64,000 nucleotides of DNA, taken from NCBI GenBank assembly GCA_934539295.1, contig CAKTCN010000012.1, forward strand, positions 1 to 64,000, read 5' to 3'. Below are positions 26,580-35,397 of this stretch, piece after piece. Positions within the stretch are counted from its first letter, which is position 1. Every line of letters begins with the position of its first letter. The notes under the pieces were generated by a model. The model was not told the DNA's origin, made no database searches, and saw nothing but the letters and a program-made list of their open reading frames with translations. This DNA is from an uncultured Allosphingosinicella sp. (GTDB lineage Bacteria > Pseudomonadota > Alphaproteobacteria > Sphingomonadales > Sphingomonadaceae). The position numbers and the translations under genes were made by a program.

Positions 26580-27073
26580 CACTTTCGACGATGAGGGCGA
26601 ATTCACCCCCACATTTCGTCCCACAATTATTTCCGGCTTTGATGGAACGCAGTGGCATGCCTTGGCGCCTCCAATCGCGCCCTCGCCGATATGTAGGTTG
26701 GATAGGCCGCCCATTTAGGTCCGCTATTGGGCCGGAAGAAGAAGGTCCGCTCTTGGGCACGATCAAAGGAAAGCAGACCGGGCCGTCCATGCTGACGCAC
26801 ATCGCGTCACGAGCGGGTTTGGCCTCGGTCCAAGCTCATAGCGGCTATAGGAGGAGCATCTCGGAGACTTCCCGAACTAGCCGCGGACCGCTCGCTTCCT
26901 TCTTTCCGTTAGCCGGCAGAGGGGGCTCGGCACCTTTTGGCGAGCGGTGGGCGATCAGCCTTCATAAGGGGCCCCGCCAGCAGCGTCTCCGTTAGCGCAC
27001 CCTATTCAAGCAACGAAAAGGCTACGTATAGCTCGACGTCGAGGAGCGGCCAGAGGGCCGCCCCTCATTTGAA
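26580..27073. other. Intergenic region, no gene seen
   Basis: About 490 bp between the GHKL cassette and the convergent lipoprotein gene show no supportable gene. Two near-copies of TCCGCTATTGGGC (around 26720 and 26747, second with C for A) look like remnants of intergenic repeats or of old insertions; no transposase fragment was identified. Confidence 0.4.
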
Positions 27074-28099
27074 CTAATTTTTCCCACGAATCTTGGCGAC
27101 TGCCTTTTTGAGGGCTTCGTTATTCTCTCCGCCGGCTTCCAGCTTTGTGATGTTATCGGTCACGCTCCCGAAAGCGGCGATCGCGCCTCCGAGGCTTGAG
27201 ATTGCGGCTGTGAGATCTTCCTTCGAGTATTTCCCACTCGTCACGTTCTGCAGTCGGGTGATTGCTTTATCAACGTCTGTATAGGCGAGCGTCGGGTCTT
27301 GCGATCGGAGCGTGTCGTAGACCTCGGCCGCTTCCAATACCTTTTCTTTCTCTACCTCTTCCAGAAGATTGTCTGCCAGAGCCGGACGGAGCACAGCGTC
27401 AAACTGGTGGGCAGCTGCTGCCCGCTCGTAGTCCGACTTCCGCTGTGCGAAGGTTCGTAGCTCGGCAATGTTGCTCTTCAGTCGTTCACCATTCCCGCGA
27501 AGGTACGCGACGATCGCCCGCTCACGCTGCTGCTGATCTACAATACCCAGCACACCAGTCGCGACAGGCTTCACCAAGTCCCAGAGCGCGATCAGTCCAG
27601 CAAGTTGACCGGCGAACTCTTGTTGGGACTGTGAGACAAAAGCGTCCCTCGCCTGCGTAAAGTTCCGTGCGTCTGTTCGGCAGCTCATCCGAGCGGCACT
27701 CGCGGCGTCTTTTGGATCGAGACCACCGGAGCCAATGCTGTACCCCACGATCGTTGAAGCGGCCAATTCGGAAAACCCGGTAGGGCTCTCTCCCGCGACT
27801 GTCTGCAAGGCCGCGGCTGATACTCCGAGTTCCTGTGCCAGCTGGGCCGTCTTGACTGATTGATAAATGGGCGCGCAGAGTAAAGCGGCAGAGTCCCCGG
27901 AAATGTCGCTAAAGTCCCCGCCGACTGCATCGAGCATCGCTCCCCTGAGCTGGTTCGGGTAGTCGCCCAGCGAAGACGTAAGCGACGTGTTCATCGTCTC
28001 GAAGGACTTTCCTAGAGACGCTGCAGCCGGTCGGTAGACGGCAGAACCGCACCCAGACAGAACGAGTGCGGCACAGGCTAAGTAACATGCATGTTTCAC
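27074..28099 (-). CDS. Lipoprotein linked to a secreted protease
   Basis: The 341-residue product starts with GTG, read as M, and has a lipoprotein signal peptide (KHACYLACAALVLSGCGS). The rest is helical, with coiled-coil-like stretches (LLEEVEKEKVLEAAEVYDTL) and three further cysteines. The GTG at 28099 has a strong ribosome binding site (GGGGGAGAGG); a longer version would start inside the upstream gene. It follows the trypsin-like protease gene by 20 bp in the same direction. The function is unknown; the pair is out of place in a defence and mobilization island. Confidence 0.7.
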   Translation of the reverse strand: MKHACYLACAALVLSGCGSAVYRPAAASLGKSFETMNTSLTSSLGDYPNQLRGAMLDAVGGDFSDISGDSAALLCAPIYQSVKTAQLAQELGVSAAALQTVAGESPTGFSELAASTIVGYSIGSGGLDPKDAASAARMSCRTDARNFTQARDAFVSQSQQEFAGQLAGLIALWDLVKPVATGVLGIVDQQQRERAIVAYLRGNGERLKSNIAELRTFAQRKSDYERAAAAHQFDAVLRPALADNLLEEVEKEKVLEAAEVYDTLRSQDPTLAYTDVDKAITRLQNVTSGKYSKEDLTAAISSLGGAIAAFGSVTDNITKLEAGGENNEALKKAVAKIRGKN

Positions 28100-28119
28100 T
28101 TTAAGCCTCTCCCCCTGAT

Positions 28120-29472
28120 TCAGATAGGTTGTAAGCCCCACTCGGCCAGCTTCTGCTTTATGGCTGCGGCTGGCACCGCGCAGTTACGAAGGCCGCCGGC
28201 GCTTCGATGAAGCGCAATGATCTTCTGTCCTTGGGTATCAAGCAGAGGCGAGCCGCTCGACCCACTCTCCGCGTCGCAAACGTGAGATATCCCCGATGGA
28301 TCGATCCCCTTGCTCCGCTCCTCGGGTGTTGCGTTACAATACTGCGATGTAGTCGGCTGCATCGGTGAGTGCCGCTTTACCCTACATTGCGGGGGCGGCA
28401 TGGCGAATTTCTGATACAGGCGTGCACTCACGGCATCGAACCAGTACTGGATCTGCCATGCTTGAAAATCCTGGTCGCCAGGCTGTGCCAAGTACGATCC
28501 ATCGTCCAGCGGGAGGATCGCCGAGGAGAATGGCGCTGGCAATTGATCTGCTGAGATCTTGAGCACCGCAATGTCGAGGCGAGTGCTTGAAGGGGGCGGA
28601 CTGACGACTCGCGCACGACATCTGACGCTCCCGCTGACAGGCGTCCCCTGTAGGAGCGTGTCGCGAATGAGCTTCAGCTCTCCGAAATGGACGACGTGAT
28701 GATTGGTCGATTGTGTTGCGCAATGGAGATTTGTCAGGATCAAGCCACGCCCGATCTGAACACCATTGCAGGAGCGAACCATCTCGCCGTCGCGAAAGTA
28801 GATAGCCACAACTGCATTGGGGGCACCGCTAGTGCTGATCGCGCCATTCTCGCGTTCCAGCTGGGCCGGGGTGGCGGGGATCTGCGTGCCCACCACAGGA
28901 GGCTGCCCGCCTACCGGAGGAGGCGGCTGCACGGGCACCCCGTCGAAGTCTCCAATCACCTGTCCTTCCGGCATGGCGCCGGGGCGCGGCAGCGGCGAAC
29001 GACCCGGCCAGAGCTGACTCGGCGGAAATCGTGTGAAAGGATGGTCATTCGGCACTAAGGCTACGGGTCTGATTGCCCCGCTAACGCTTGCCTTGTGCTC
29101 GGTGTCGTTTTCAACCGGGCGGGTTGTAGAGGTCTCACCCAGCGTGACCCGCAGCAAGGTTTGGTCCGCGCTCAACTGTTCCGGGCGGATCGTGTCCCGG
29201 TTGACGATCTGCCTGAGTGCGCCGTCCTCCGTTTCCAACAGAATGTTGCCGCCGCGCTTAAAGAACAAGCTTGGGTGCCCGTCCTCCAATCGGCTTATGT
29301 CAAAAATCTGAGAGCGGCCGAGTTCTTGCCTTGGAACAACGACATGTTGAACCAAGTGGTGTGGTGTAGCATGGATCGGGGTGACCTCACACGGTAGCAC
29401 GTCCACCTGTGTCGTTCCGGGTGAGCCCAGAGCGAATACGAGCATAACAGCAACTGCCGATCTGAGTCGCAT
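28120..29472 (-). CDS. Secreted trypsin-like serine peptidase
   Basis: The 450-residue product has a signal peptide (MRLRSAVAVMLVFALGSPG), an N-terminal region of about 200 residues with a proline-rich linker (about 180-195), and a trypsin-type catalytic domain. The triad is visible as LTNLHCA (H250), LDIAVLKI (D300) and SGSSGSPLLD (S406). Several cysteines in the catalytic domain could form disulphides. It should act in the periplasm or outside. It is cotranscribed with the downstream lipoprotein gene. The substrate is unknown. Confidence 0.85.
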   Translation of the reverse strand: MRLRSAVAVMLVFALGSPGTTQVDVLPCEVTPIHATPHHLVQHVVVPRQELGRSQIFDISRLEDGHPSLFFKRGGNILLETEDGALRQIVNRDTIRPEQLSADQTLLRVTLGETSTTRPVENDTEHKASVSGAIRPVALVPNDHPFTRFPPSQLWPGRSPLPRPGAMPEGQVIGDFDGVPVQPPPPVGGQPPVVGTQIPATPAQLERENGAISTSGAPNAVVAIYFRDGEMVRSCNGVQIGRGLILTNLHCATQSTNHHVVHFGELKLIRDTLLQGTPVSGSVRCRARVVSPPPSSTRLDIAVLKISADQLPAPFSSAILPLDDGSYLAQPGDQDFQAWQIQYWFDAVSARLYQKFAMPPPQCRVKRHSPMQPTTSQYCNATPEERSKGIDPSGISHVCDAESGSSGSPLLDTQGQKIIALHRSAGGLRNCAVPAAAIKQKLAEWGLQPI

Positions 29473-30011
29473 GGTGCCCTCCGACGACGCTGTTCCCTAA
29501 GCTTAAACTTCGTCGACGTGGAATCAACTAGTTAGTTTGGTCTCCTGTTTGAGCAGGCTCTGGACGCGTCTTCGAAGAGCAGTTGTGCCTATTGCAGGCA
29601 CGGCGGCCGTTTCCCACGACTTCTGCCAGTGCGGGTGCAACGGCCTCGAACCAGCCCTTTGCCATGCGGCAGCGCTCTGCTGGCGCCGGGCCGGTGAGGC
29701 ATGTTCTTCGAAGGCAACTGGGCGCCAACGACGATCGGCAGCCTAAGGTGCTGCCATTCGCAGACGAGCAGGACTCTCTCTCGTGGATGTCCGATGGCAA
29801 GGCGACATTGAGCACCCCCTGAAGAAGACCCCTCGACTTGATCAAAAACCGATTCATGCCTGAGCTGCTGAAGAGAAGATCCCGAGATAGGCGAAATGTT
29901 GGCTTTGGGTCGAAGTCGGAGGTAGCGCGCGCACTTGAATGATTGTCCGCTTCTGGGAACCGGCAAGCGGCCGCTGAGCGGCTGCAACTGGGGCGCAAAG
30001 CCGACGTCACC
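29473..30011. other. Intergenic region, no gene seen
   Basis: This 539-bp stretch separates the protease gene from the 3' end of traA. Open frames exist on both strands, but none has a ribosome binding site, a recognisable domain or sensible composition. It should contain the protease promoter. Confidence 0.4.
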
Positions 30012-32828
30012 CTAGCGTCCAAGCCCGCGTCCCCGTCCAAAGTCGATCCCGTGATTAAACGCCAACTCCGCTCCAAGCCGGCGACCGGTGTCGATCGCGA
30101 TCCCAAGCTGCTTCTTTCGTGCGGCGAGGATCGACTCCATCTGCGGATCACGCACAAGGCTCTTCGCCATACCTGCCATCTCACTCTGGATGGCTTTGCG
30201 GCCCGCTACGTCTCCTGCCACATAGGCGCGCTGAGATTGCTTCTGCAGCTTGTCCCAGCGTGCGACGAACTGGTCGGCGCGTTTCGCCGGATCGGCCCGC
30301 ATCTCGGCCACCAGCGCCATAGTGCGGATCGCCTGTTGCGGCCGTCCTTTCGCAGCCTCGTCGAGCATCGTGCGATCGGCGTTGAACACGTTCTGCAGGT
30401 CTCGCTTCACGCCGGGGCGTAGCCCCTCCATCTCAGCTACAGCCTTGTCGAGTGCGGCACGCTGATGCGGAAGCTCGGTGTAGCCCTCGGTTCGCACGCG
30501 TAGGATGTCGGCAGCCGCGCGGGCAACGCGCACGACCGATCGTGCGAACGGGCTCAGCTCCGGCACATCCGGCGTGACGCGGAGCTTCAGCCCGGCAAAG
30601 CGGTTGCGCGCTGGCTGCTGCACCTCGGTCCGTTCTGGAGCCGGATAATCTGCTGCCATGTCTTTGCCGCGCTCCCGCGACAGCGCCCGGGTCAACGCAT
30701 GGCGGTCGGCAAAATCGTCGCGACCATAATGCAGATCGACACGTTCGCGATGCCGCGACAGCGCGACATAGGCGGCGTGCCGGTCGAGCCCCGGCGTTGC
30801 CAGCACGTGGACACGGTCGACCGTCACGCCCTGCGCCTTGTGGACGGTAGCGGCGTAGCCATGATCGATGTTGGCGTAGTCTTTCACATCGAAGGCGATT
30901 GAGCGTCCATCGTCGAGCAGCACTGCCATGCGCGCCTGGGTGACCGACTGCACTTGCCCAAGCGTGCCGTTCTTCACGCCTAGGCTACGCTCGTTGCGCA
31001 GGAACATCACGCGATCACCGGGCGCGAAGTCCCGCTGCCCGCTCTCGGTATTGATCGCCACGTCTTCGCCCAGCGCGCCCGCGGCACTCAGCCGGTCGCG
31101 TGCGGCATTATTCAGCGCCCGCACCTCGTCATTGGTGTGGGTGAGGATGATCCGCGAGGCGTCCGGCGCCTCGGAGCGATCCCGATCCCAGCGATCGATC
31201 AGCTCGGCGCGTGCGCCGCCGCGCGTCTCGGCCACATGAATGCGCTCGTGCCGCGCATACGCACTGACCGCTTCCGCAGTTCGCTCGGTTGCGAGGTAGC
31301 GCGTGGCGTCGCGCTGCCAATCCTCGCGCTGCCGACGGATCTCGGTGATCTCGATGCCGCCATGCCGCTCGGCAGTCGCTCGGAAGGCGGCGCCGGCCTC
31401 GATGGCCTGAAGCTGCTCGGGATCGCCGACCAGCACAACCTTGGCGCCGCGCTTTTCCGCTTCGGTGAGGACGCGCTCCATCTGGCGCGTACCGATCATG
31501 CCGGCTTCGTCGATCACCAGCACATCACGGTTGGTCAGCAACTCGCGCCCTTCCGCCCATTGATGCTCCATGCTGGCGATCGTCCGCGACGCGATGCCGG
31601 AGCCGCTTTCCAGGTTTTCGGCAGCAATGCCGGACAGCGCTACGCCGCGGACCGAATAGCCTGCGCTCTCCCAAGCCTCCCGCGCGACACCGAGCATCGC
31701 CGACTTGCCGGTCCCAGCATAGCCGATCACGACGCCGAGCCCCTGACCCTTGGTGACATGGTCAAAGGCGCTGCGCTGCTCGCTCGACAGCACCAGCCCG
31801 CGCATTTCCGCGCGCACCAAAGCGAGCTTGCGATGCTGCTCGTCAAGCCCGTGTCGCCGCCCGGCCTCCAGCCGGACGGTGGCGCGCTCGAGCCGCGTTT
31901 CGGTCTCGACCATTTCCCGGCTGGTGAAGCGATCCTGGCCGCGCCCATCCTTGCCGAGCGCGACCAGCTCCGGCGACGCGCGTACCGCCGCCATCACCTG
32001 GTCGAACTGCTCCTTCCCCTCGCTATGCCGGTGCGCGAACATGGCGAGGTCCCGCGTGGTGAAGGTCGCCTGGTTGTGGGTGATCGTGTCGAGCGCGATG
32101 CGCGGGTCGGAAATGATCTTCGCGCCGTTCGAGCGGGCAATCTCGCGATGCTCGTCGACCCGTTCGAGTTCGAGACCCTTCACCGCCATGCGCGACGCCG
32201 CCGGGCCGATCTTGTGCTGGGGCTCCAGGGCAACGCCCTGCGCTTCAAAACTGCGATGATCAATGCGCGCATCGATATCGAGCTCGGCCAGCCGTGTGTT
32301 GACGTGCTCAGCCCAGCGCTCGCGCCATTTCTCCAGCAGGTCGGTGCGGTTCCAGTCGCGGTTCTTCTTGCCGAACCCGTTCTCGTCTACATCGCGCAGA
32401 GTCAGCATGACGTGGGCGTGCGGCTTGGGCGCGCCGTCGGCGCCGACATCCCAATGCACGTTGAGGTCGGCGATCATCCCGCGCGAGACGAACTCGCGCT
32501 CAACGAACTCGCGGGCGAGCCGAATACCCTCGACTTGGTCCAGCTCGCGCGGGATCGCGAATTCCACTTCGCGCGACAGCTGGGCGTCCTTGCGCAGCTC
32601 GGCGGTCTCGACCGCATTCCAGAGCTTTCCGCGCTCGGCCAGATGCTCGGGCGCGCCATCCGGCAGCATCACTTCGGAGTGGACGACGCCAGGCTTGTTC
32701 GAGAAGTCGTGATGGCGATCGAGCCGCTGATCGTGAAGCCGCGAAGCCGAGCGATAGGCAGCGGAGGCAAGCGCCGACGATCCGTTGGCGCGGCTGATGA
32801 TCTTGGCCGAGAAGTGGTAGATCGCCAT
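30012..32828 (-). CDS. traA: Ti-type conjugative relaxase/helicase TraA
   Basis: The 938-residue product is a MOBQ relaxase fused to a superfamily I helicase. The N-terminal MobA/MobL domain opens MAIYHFSAKIISRANGSSAL and has the metal-binding HxH segment PHAHVMLT near residue 140. The helicase has Walker A GYAGTGKS (369-376), Walker B VLVIDEAGM, and later motifs including VHKAQGVTVDRVHVL. The C-terminal 200 residues are helical. In Ti-like plasmids TraA nicks oriT and unwinds the strand to be transferred. It is shorter than many TraA proteins (about 1,100 residues), lacking part of the C-terminus. It is divergent from traC/traD, and the gap holds the oriT. Confidence 0.93.
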   Translation of the reverse strand: MAIYHFSAKIISRANGSSALASAAYRSASRLHDQRLDRHHDFSNKPGVVHSEVMLPDGAPEHLAERGKLWNAVETAELRKDAQLSREVEFAIPRELDQVEGIRLAREFVEREFVSRGMIADLNVHWDVGADGAPKPHAHVMLTLRDVDENGFGKKNRDWNRTDLLEKWRERWAEHVNTRLAELDIDARIDHRSFEAQGVALEPQHKIGPAASRMAVKGLELERVDEHREIARSNGAKIISDPRIALDTITHNQATFTTRDLAMFAHRHSEGKEQFDQVMAAVRASPELVALGKDGRGQDRFTSREMVETETRLERATVRLEAGRRHGLDEQHRKLALVRAEMRGLVLSSEQRSAFDHVTKGQGLGVVIGYAGTGKSAMLGVAREAWESAGYSVRGVALSGIAAENLESGSGIASRTIASMEHQWAEGRELLTNRDVLVIDEAGMIGTRQMERVLTEAEKRGAKVVLVGDPEQLQAIEAGAAFRATAERHGGIEITEIRRQREDWQRDATRYLATERTAEAVSAYARHERIHVAETRGGARAELIDRWDRDRSEAPDASRIILTHTNDEVRALNNAARDRLSAAGALGEDVAINTESGQRDFAPGDRVMFLRNERSLGVKNGTLGQVQSVTQARMAVLLDDGRSIAFDVKDYANIDHGYAATVHKAQGVTVDRVHVLATPGLDRHAAYVALSRHRERVDLHYGRDDFADRHALTRALSRERGKDMAADYPAPERTEVQQPARNRFAGLKLRVTPDVPELSPFARSVVRVARAAADILRVRTEGYTELPHQRAALDKAVAEMEGLRPGVKRDLQNVFNADRTMLDEAAKGRPQQAIRTMALVAEMRADPAKRADQFVARWDKLQKQSQRAYVAGDVAGRKAIQSEMAGMAKSLVRDPQMESILAARKKQLGIAIDTGRRLGAELAFNHGIDFGRGRGLGR

Positions 32829-32857
32829 AGCGGCAATCCACTTACACTACACAAGCG

Positions 32858-32885
32858 ACGTCGGCACGACGTATAAGCGCGCCCT
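32858..32885. other. Predicted origin of transfer (oriT) with nick region
   Basis: A 6-bp hairpin (ACGTCG, loop GCA, CGACGT; 32858-32872) is followed at once by ATAAGCGCGCCCT (32873-32885). RSF1010- and Ti-plasmid-type oriTs have the same layout: an inverted repeat, then a nick region close to TAAGTGCGCCCT. The site lies between the divergent traA and traC/traD genes, as in Ti plasmids. Confidence 0.8.
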
Positions 32886-32998
32886 CAAAAGATTTCATCT
32901 TCTTCGGGACGACTTCGCCCCACGGTGTTTCATGCCATTTACGCTAATCGTTCGCATCAATAACTAAGGCGTCCTCAACCCACAACTGAGGACCCGTC

Positions 32999-33319
32999 AT
33001 GCGCAAACCACGCGACTACGAATCGGAGCTGAAGGCGCTGGAGCAGAAAGCCCGACAACTGAAGGAGCGCAAGCTTCACCAGCTGGGCGAGCTGGTACTG
33101 GCAACCGGCGCGGACACGCTCTCGCCAGAGCACCTGGCCGGCGCGCTGCTGAGCGCCGTCGAGAGCGCGGACGCCACAATCAAGGAGGGCTGGCGCAAGC
33201 GGGGTGCCGCCTTCTTTCAATCGGCACCGCGTAGCGCTCGACGCGCTGACAAGAACGAGCATCGCAGCGCCCCGGACAAGAGCAGCGAGGTACCGGCTTC
33301 AAGCCAGGAGCGTGCGTGA
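32999..33319 (+). CDS. traC: Conjugal transfer protein TraC (Ti type)
   Basis: The 106-residue product has the TraC look: a highly charged N-terminal coiled coil (ELKALEQKARQLKERKLHQL) and then LGELVLATGADTLSPEHLAGAL. In Ti-like systems TraC helps the relaxosome at oriT. The gene is divergent from traA, and its end overlaps the start of traD by eight bases. A basic tail follows. The start is the ATG at 32999. Confidence 0.8.
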   Translation: MRKPRDYESELKALEQKARQLKERKLHQLGELVLATGADTLSPEHLAGALLSAVESADATIKEGWRKRGAAFFQSAPRSARRADKNEHRSAPDKSSEVPASSQERA

Positions 33320-33551
33320 CGACAAGCGAGCCTGGGTTGTGAAGCGACGCGAACGCACGCGCCAGTTGATTGAGCTTGGCGGCCTCGTTGCTAAAGCAGG
33401 ACTGATCGACCTGACCGACGATGATCGGGCGGTGATCTTTGGCATTCTGGTGACCGCTTCGGCGATGCTGCAGGGCGATGATCGAGAACAGGCCCTGACA
33501 TCCTGGCGGCGCCGTGGGAAAAGAGCATTCGACCAAGCGACGGACGATTGA
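33312..33551 (+). CDS. traD: Conjugal transfer protein TraD (Ti type, small)
   Basis: The 79-residue product matches small Ti-type TraD (PF06412): RERTRQLIELGGLVAKAGL, then DDDRAVIFGILVTAS, then a tail WRRRGKRAFDQ. It is an accessory relaxosome protein, not the large coupling ATPase called TraD in F plasmids. The GTG at 33312 follows AGGAG and overlaps the end of traC by eight bases; longer versions lie inside traC in another frame. Confidence 0.8.
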   Translation: MRDDKRAWVVKRRERTRQLIELGGLVAKAGLIDLTDDDRAVIFGILVTASAMLQGDDREQALTSWRRRGKRAFDQATDD

Positions 33552-33657
33552 TCACCAGCTTCATTGCACCGTCAACAAATAGTCCCCAGAGCGATGCGGC
33601 AGGATGAACAGCAAGCTTGCAACTTCATCGCCGCTGCTTGGATAGAAGGGTCGCGAA

Positions 33658-34176
33658 ATGTCGGAAGAGAACTCCCTGAACGCTGTCGAACTTGCCACCG
33701 AACTGACGATCGCTTGGCTCGGCAATCAGAACAACCGCGTCGCTGCTGAGGATGTCCCTGCATTTCTGCGCAACATGCACGCGACCGTGACCGAGCTTGC
33801 CGGTGGTACTGCCGGCGCAACTGAAACGAGCGAGGAAGCCGAGCCGGAGGCCGAGTTCACGCCCGCCGTGTCGGTGCGCAAGTCGCTGGCGTCCAAGGAT
33901 CACATCATCTCGATGATCGACGGCAAGCCGTACAAGACGCTGCGCCGGCATCTCTCCACCAACGGCCTGACGCCTGAGGAGTATCGCGCTCGCTACAATC
34001 TCAAGTCAGACTACCCGATGGTCGCGCCGAGCTACTCGGAAGCACGCCGCGCGATGGCGCACAAGATCGGCCTGGGGGCGAAAGGTCGTGCAGCGCGGAA
34101 TGCCTCGGTTCCTGCTTCGACCCCGGCACCGACGCCCGCGCGAAAGCCGCGCGCCGAGGCTCCTGCGAACGCCTGA
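33658..34176 (+). CDS. MucR/Ros-family regulator lacking the zinc cysteines
   Basis: The 172-residue product is a MucR/Ros-type DNA-binding regulator: N-terminal helices with LTIAWLGNQNNRVAAEDV, then the DNA-binding domain with YKTLRRHLSTNGLTPEEYRA, RYNLKSDYPMVAPSYSEARR and KIGLG. In Ros the finger has CxxC followed by histidines; here the corresponding residues are S85 and D88 (HIISMIDGKPYK), so zinc binding of the usual kind is not possible. Some MucR-family members fold without zinc. It ends with an alanine/proline tail. It sits between the tra genes and the NTase-HEPN gene and may control transfer. Confidence 0.88.
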   Translation: MSEENSLNAVELATELTIAWLGNQNNRVAAEDVPAFLRNMHATVTELAGGTAGATETSEEAEPEAEFTPAVSVRKSLASKDHIISMIDGKPYKTLRRHLSTNGLTPEEYRARYNLKSDYPMVAPSYSEARRAMAHKIGLGAKGRAARNASVPASTPAPTPARKPRAEAPANA

Positions 34177-34190
34177 ACTTCGTCGCGCGA

Positions 34191-35114
34191 TCAGGCGGCG
34201 GCGCTCTTCTCCAGTGCAGCGATGCGTTCTTCGCAGATCACCTGCACGGCCTGACCGAGCACCTCAACGCGCTCGCCGAGCCACGCCAGCTCATCTTCGC
34301 TGATACGATAGTGCTTCGAGTAGCGCGCCTTCACATAGGCTTCCTTGAGCTTTTCGAAACGCGTGCGATCGGCACGATTGTCGCGCGGCCAAGCGTCAAT
34401 CAGCCGGGGGGCGATCCGCTCGGCCTGCGTGCGCAGGAAACCGAGATTGTGCACATGCGGGGTGTAGAAGGTGCAGACCAGCAACACGCCGTGATAAAGT
34501 CGCTCCGTGGCCTGATGAAGCATAAGGGCCGCGTCCTTCAGCCATCCTCGACGCAGGTCGTCCGCGAAATTGACGTGTGCTCGCATCGCGGCCGGATACC
34601 ACTCATCGAAGTACTCTCGGGCCATTGCGAGCGCTTGCGCTGGAGTCTTCGGCTTGGGCTCGTGGAACTCGGTGTCCTCGTTCTGGTAGAGCGCAATGCC
34701 GTCACGCGCGACATCCATGAAGAAGTAGCGCCCGTGCGCGAGCCCATCGTTCACTTCGGCAAGCGTGTGCACGATGAAGTTGACCGGCGTGCGCAGCGTC
34801 TTGGTGATCGCCAGCTCACGGTTCAGCCGGTCCTCCGCGGTCGACCAGAACTCCACCCTGTCGGTAAGCTTGTCGTTGTTGACGATGATCAGCAGGTCGA
34901 AGTCGGACTGGTAGCCCTTGGCGGTGTGCGGCTCGTCGACCCAGCCGCCGCGCGCATAGCTGCCGTAGAGGATGACCTTGAGGATTCGCGCGTTCTTCTT
35001 CCAGTCGGAAGTGGCAATCGCCGTCGCGTCGCCAAACTCCTCGAACAGGATCTGCACGACGCGTTCCAGCTCGCGCTGCTTGGCCGCCGGCAGATGATCG
35101 AGGCTCGTCTTCAT
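34191..35114 (-). CDS. Nucleotidyltransferase-HEPN fusion protein
   Basis: The 307-residue product has an N-terminal nucleotidyltransferase domain with GSYARGGW near residue 51 and the acidic SDFDLLIIV, the GS...DxD pattern of minimal NTases. The C-terminal half is a HEPN-type helical domain (AREYFDEWYPAAMRAHVNFA, DAALMLHQATERLYHGVLLV). NTase and HEPN are often separate toxin-antitoxin genes; here they are fused. The ATG at 35114 is chosen because it begins the NTase domain and has AGGATC upstream; longer versions run into the neighbour. It is convergent with the MucR gene, 14 bp apart. Its role in the element is unknown. Confidence 0.85.
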   Translation of the reverse strand: MKTSLDHLPAAKQRELERVVQILFEEFGDATAIATSDWKKNARILKVILYGSYARGGWVDEPHTAKGYQSDFDLLIIVNNDKLTDRVEFWSTAEDRLNRELAITKTLRTPVNFIVHTLAEVNDGLAHGRYFFMDVARDGIALYQNEDTEFHEPKPKTPAQALAMAREYFDEWYPAAMRAHVNFADDLRRGWLKDAALMLHQATERLYHGVLLVCTFYTPHVHNLGFLRTQAERIAPRLIDAWPRDNRADRTRFEKLKEAYVKARYSKHYRISEDELAWLGERVEVLGQAVQVICEERIAALEKSAAA

Positions 35115-35187
35115 GGTTCTGATCCTAACCTGCGCTGGCATCGGCGTACACCTCGCCCGGCACATGCCGGGCGAGATGCCGCGGCGG

Positions 35188-35397
35188 TCACTCGCGCCTC
35201 CCCGTTGCTGCCCGGTCGAGCGCCACCAGCACCCGCGCAATCGTCCGCTCCACCTGCTCGACGCTGCAGCCGTGCAGTTCGGCCGTTTGGACATAATCGA
35301 GATCGTCGAACCGCACCGATCCAAAGATCGCACGATCGCGTTCGGGAAGCTGGCGATAGGCGCGCCGCATCCGCCGCAGCTCCAGCCAGCGGATCAC
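35188..35397 (-). CDS. Sigma-70 region 4-like small protein
   Basis: The 69-residue product looks like an isolated sigma region 4: LPERDRAIFGSVRFDDLDYV followed by the helix-turn-helix TAELHGCSVEQVERTIARVL. No region 2 is present, so it may be a regulator rather than a working sigma factor. It overlaps the end of the ArdC gene by four bases (ATGA) and is therefore coupled to it. Similar small proteins accompany ArdC in alphaproteobacterial integrative elements, from general knowledge of such islands. Confidence 0.7.
   Translation of the reverse strand: MIRWLELRRMRRAYRQLPERDRAIFGSVRFDDLDYVQTAELHGCSVEQVERTIARVLVALDRAATGRRE

Noticed and set aside
26468-26995. Open frame of 175 codons after the GHKL operon
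   Set aside because: It starts inside the ATPase gene, has repetitive proline/serine/arginine composition, and crosses a hairpin; no ribosome binding site.
29528-30184. Open frame of 218 codons on the minus strand upstream of the traA end
   Set aside because: It overlaps the 3' part of traA in another frame, is rich in serine, arginine and cysteine with no domain, and has no ribosome binding site.
31137-32876. Open frame of 579 codons antisense to traA
   Set aside because: It is a shadow of the high-GC traA gene: no domain, biased composition, while the opposite strand codes for a full relaxase-helicase.
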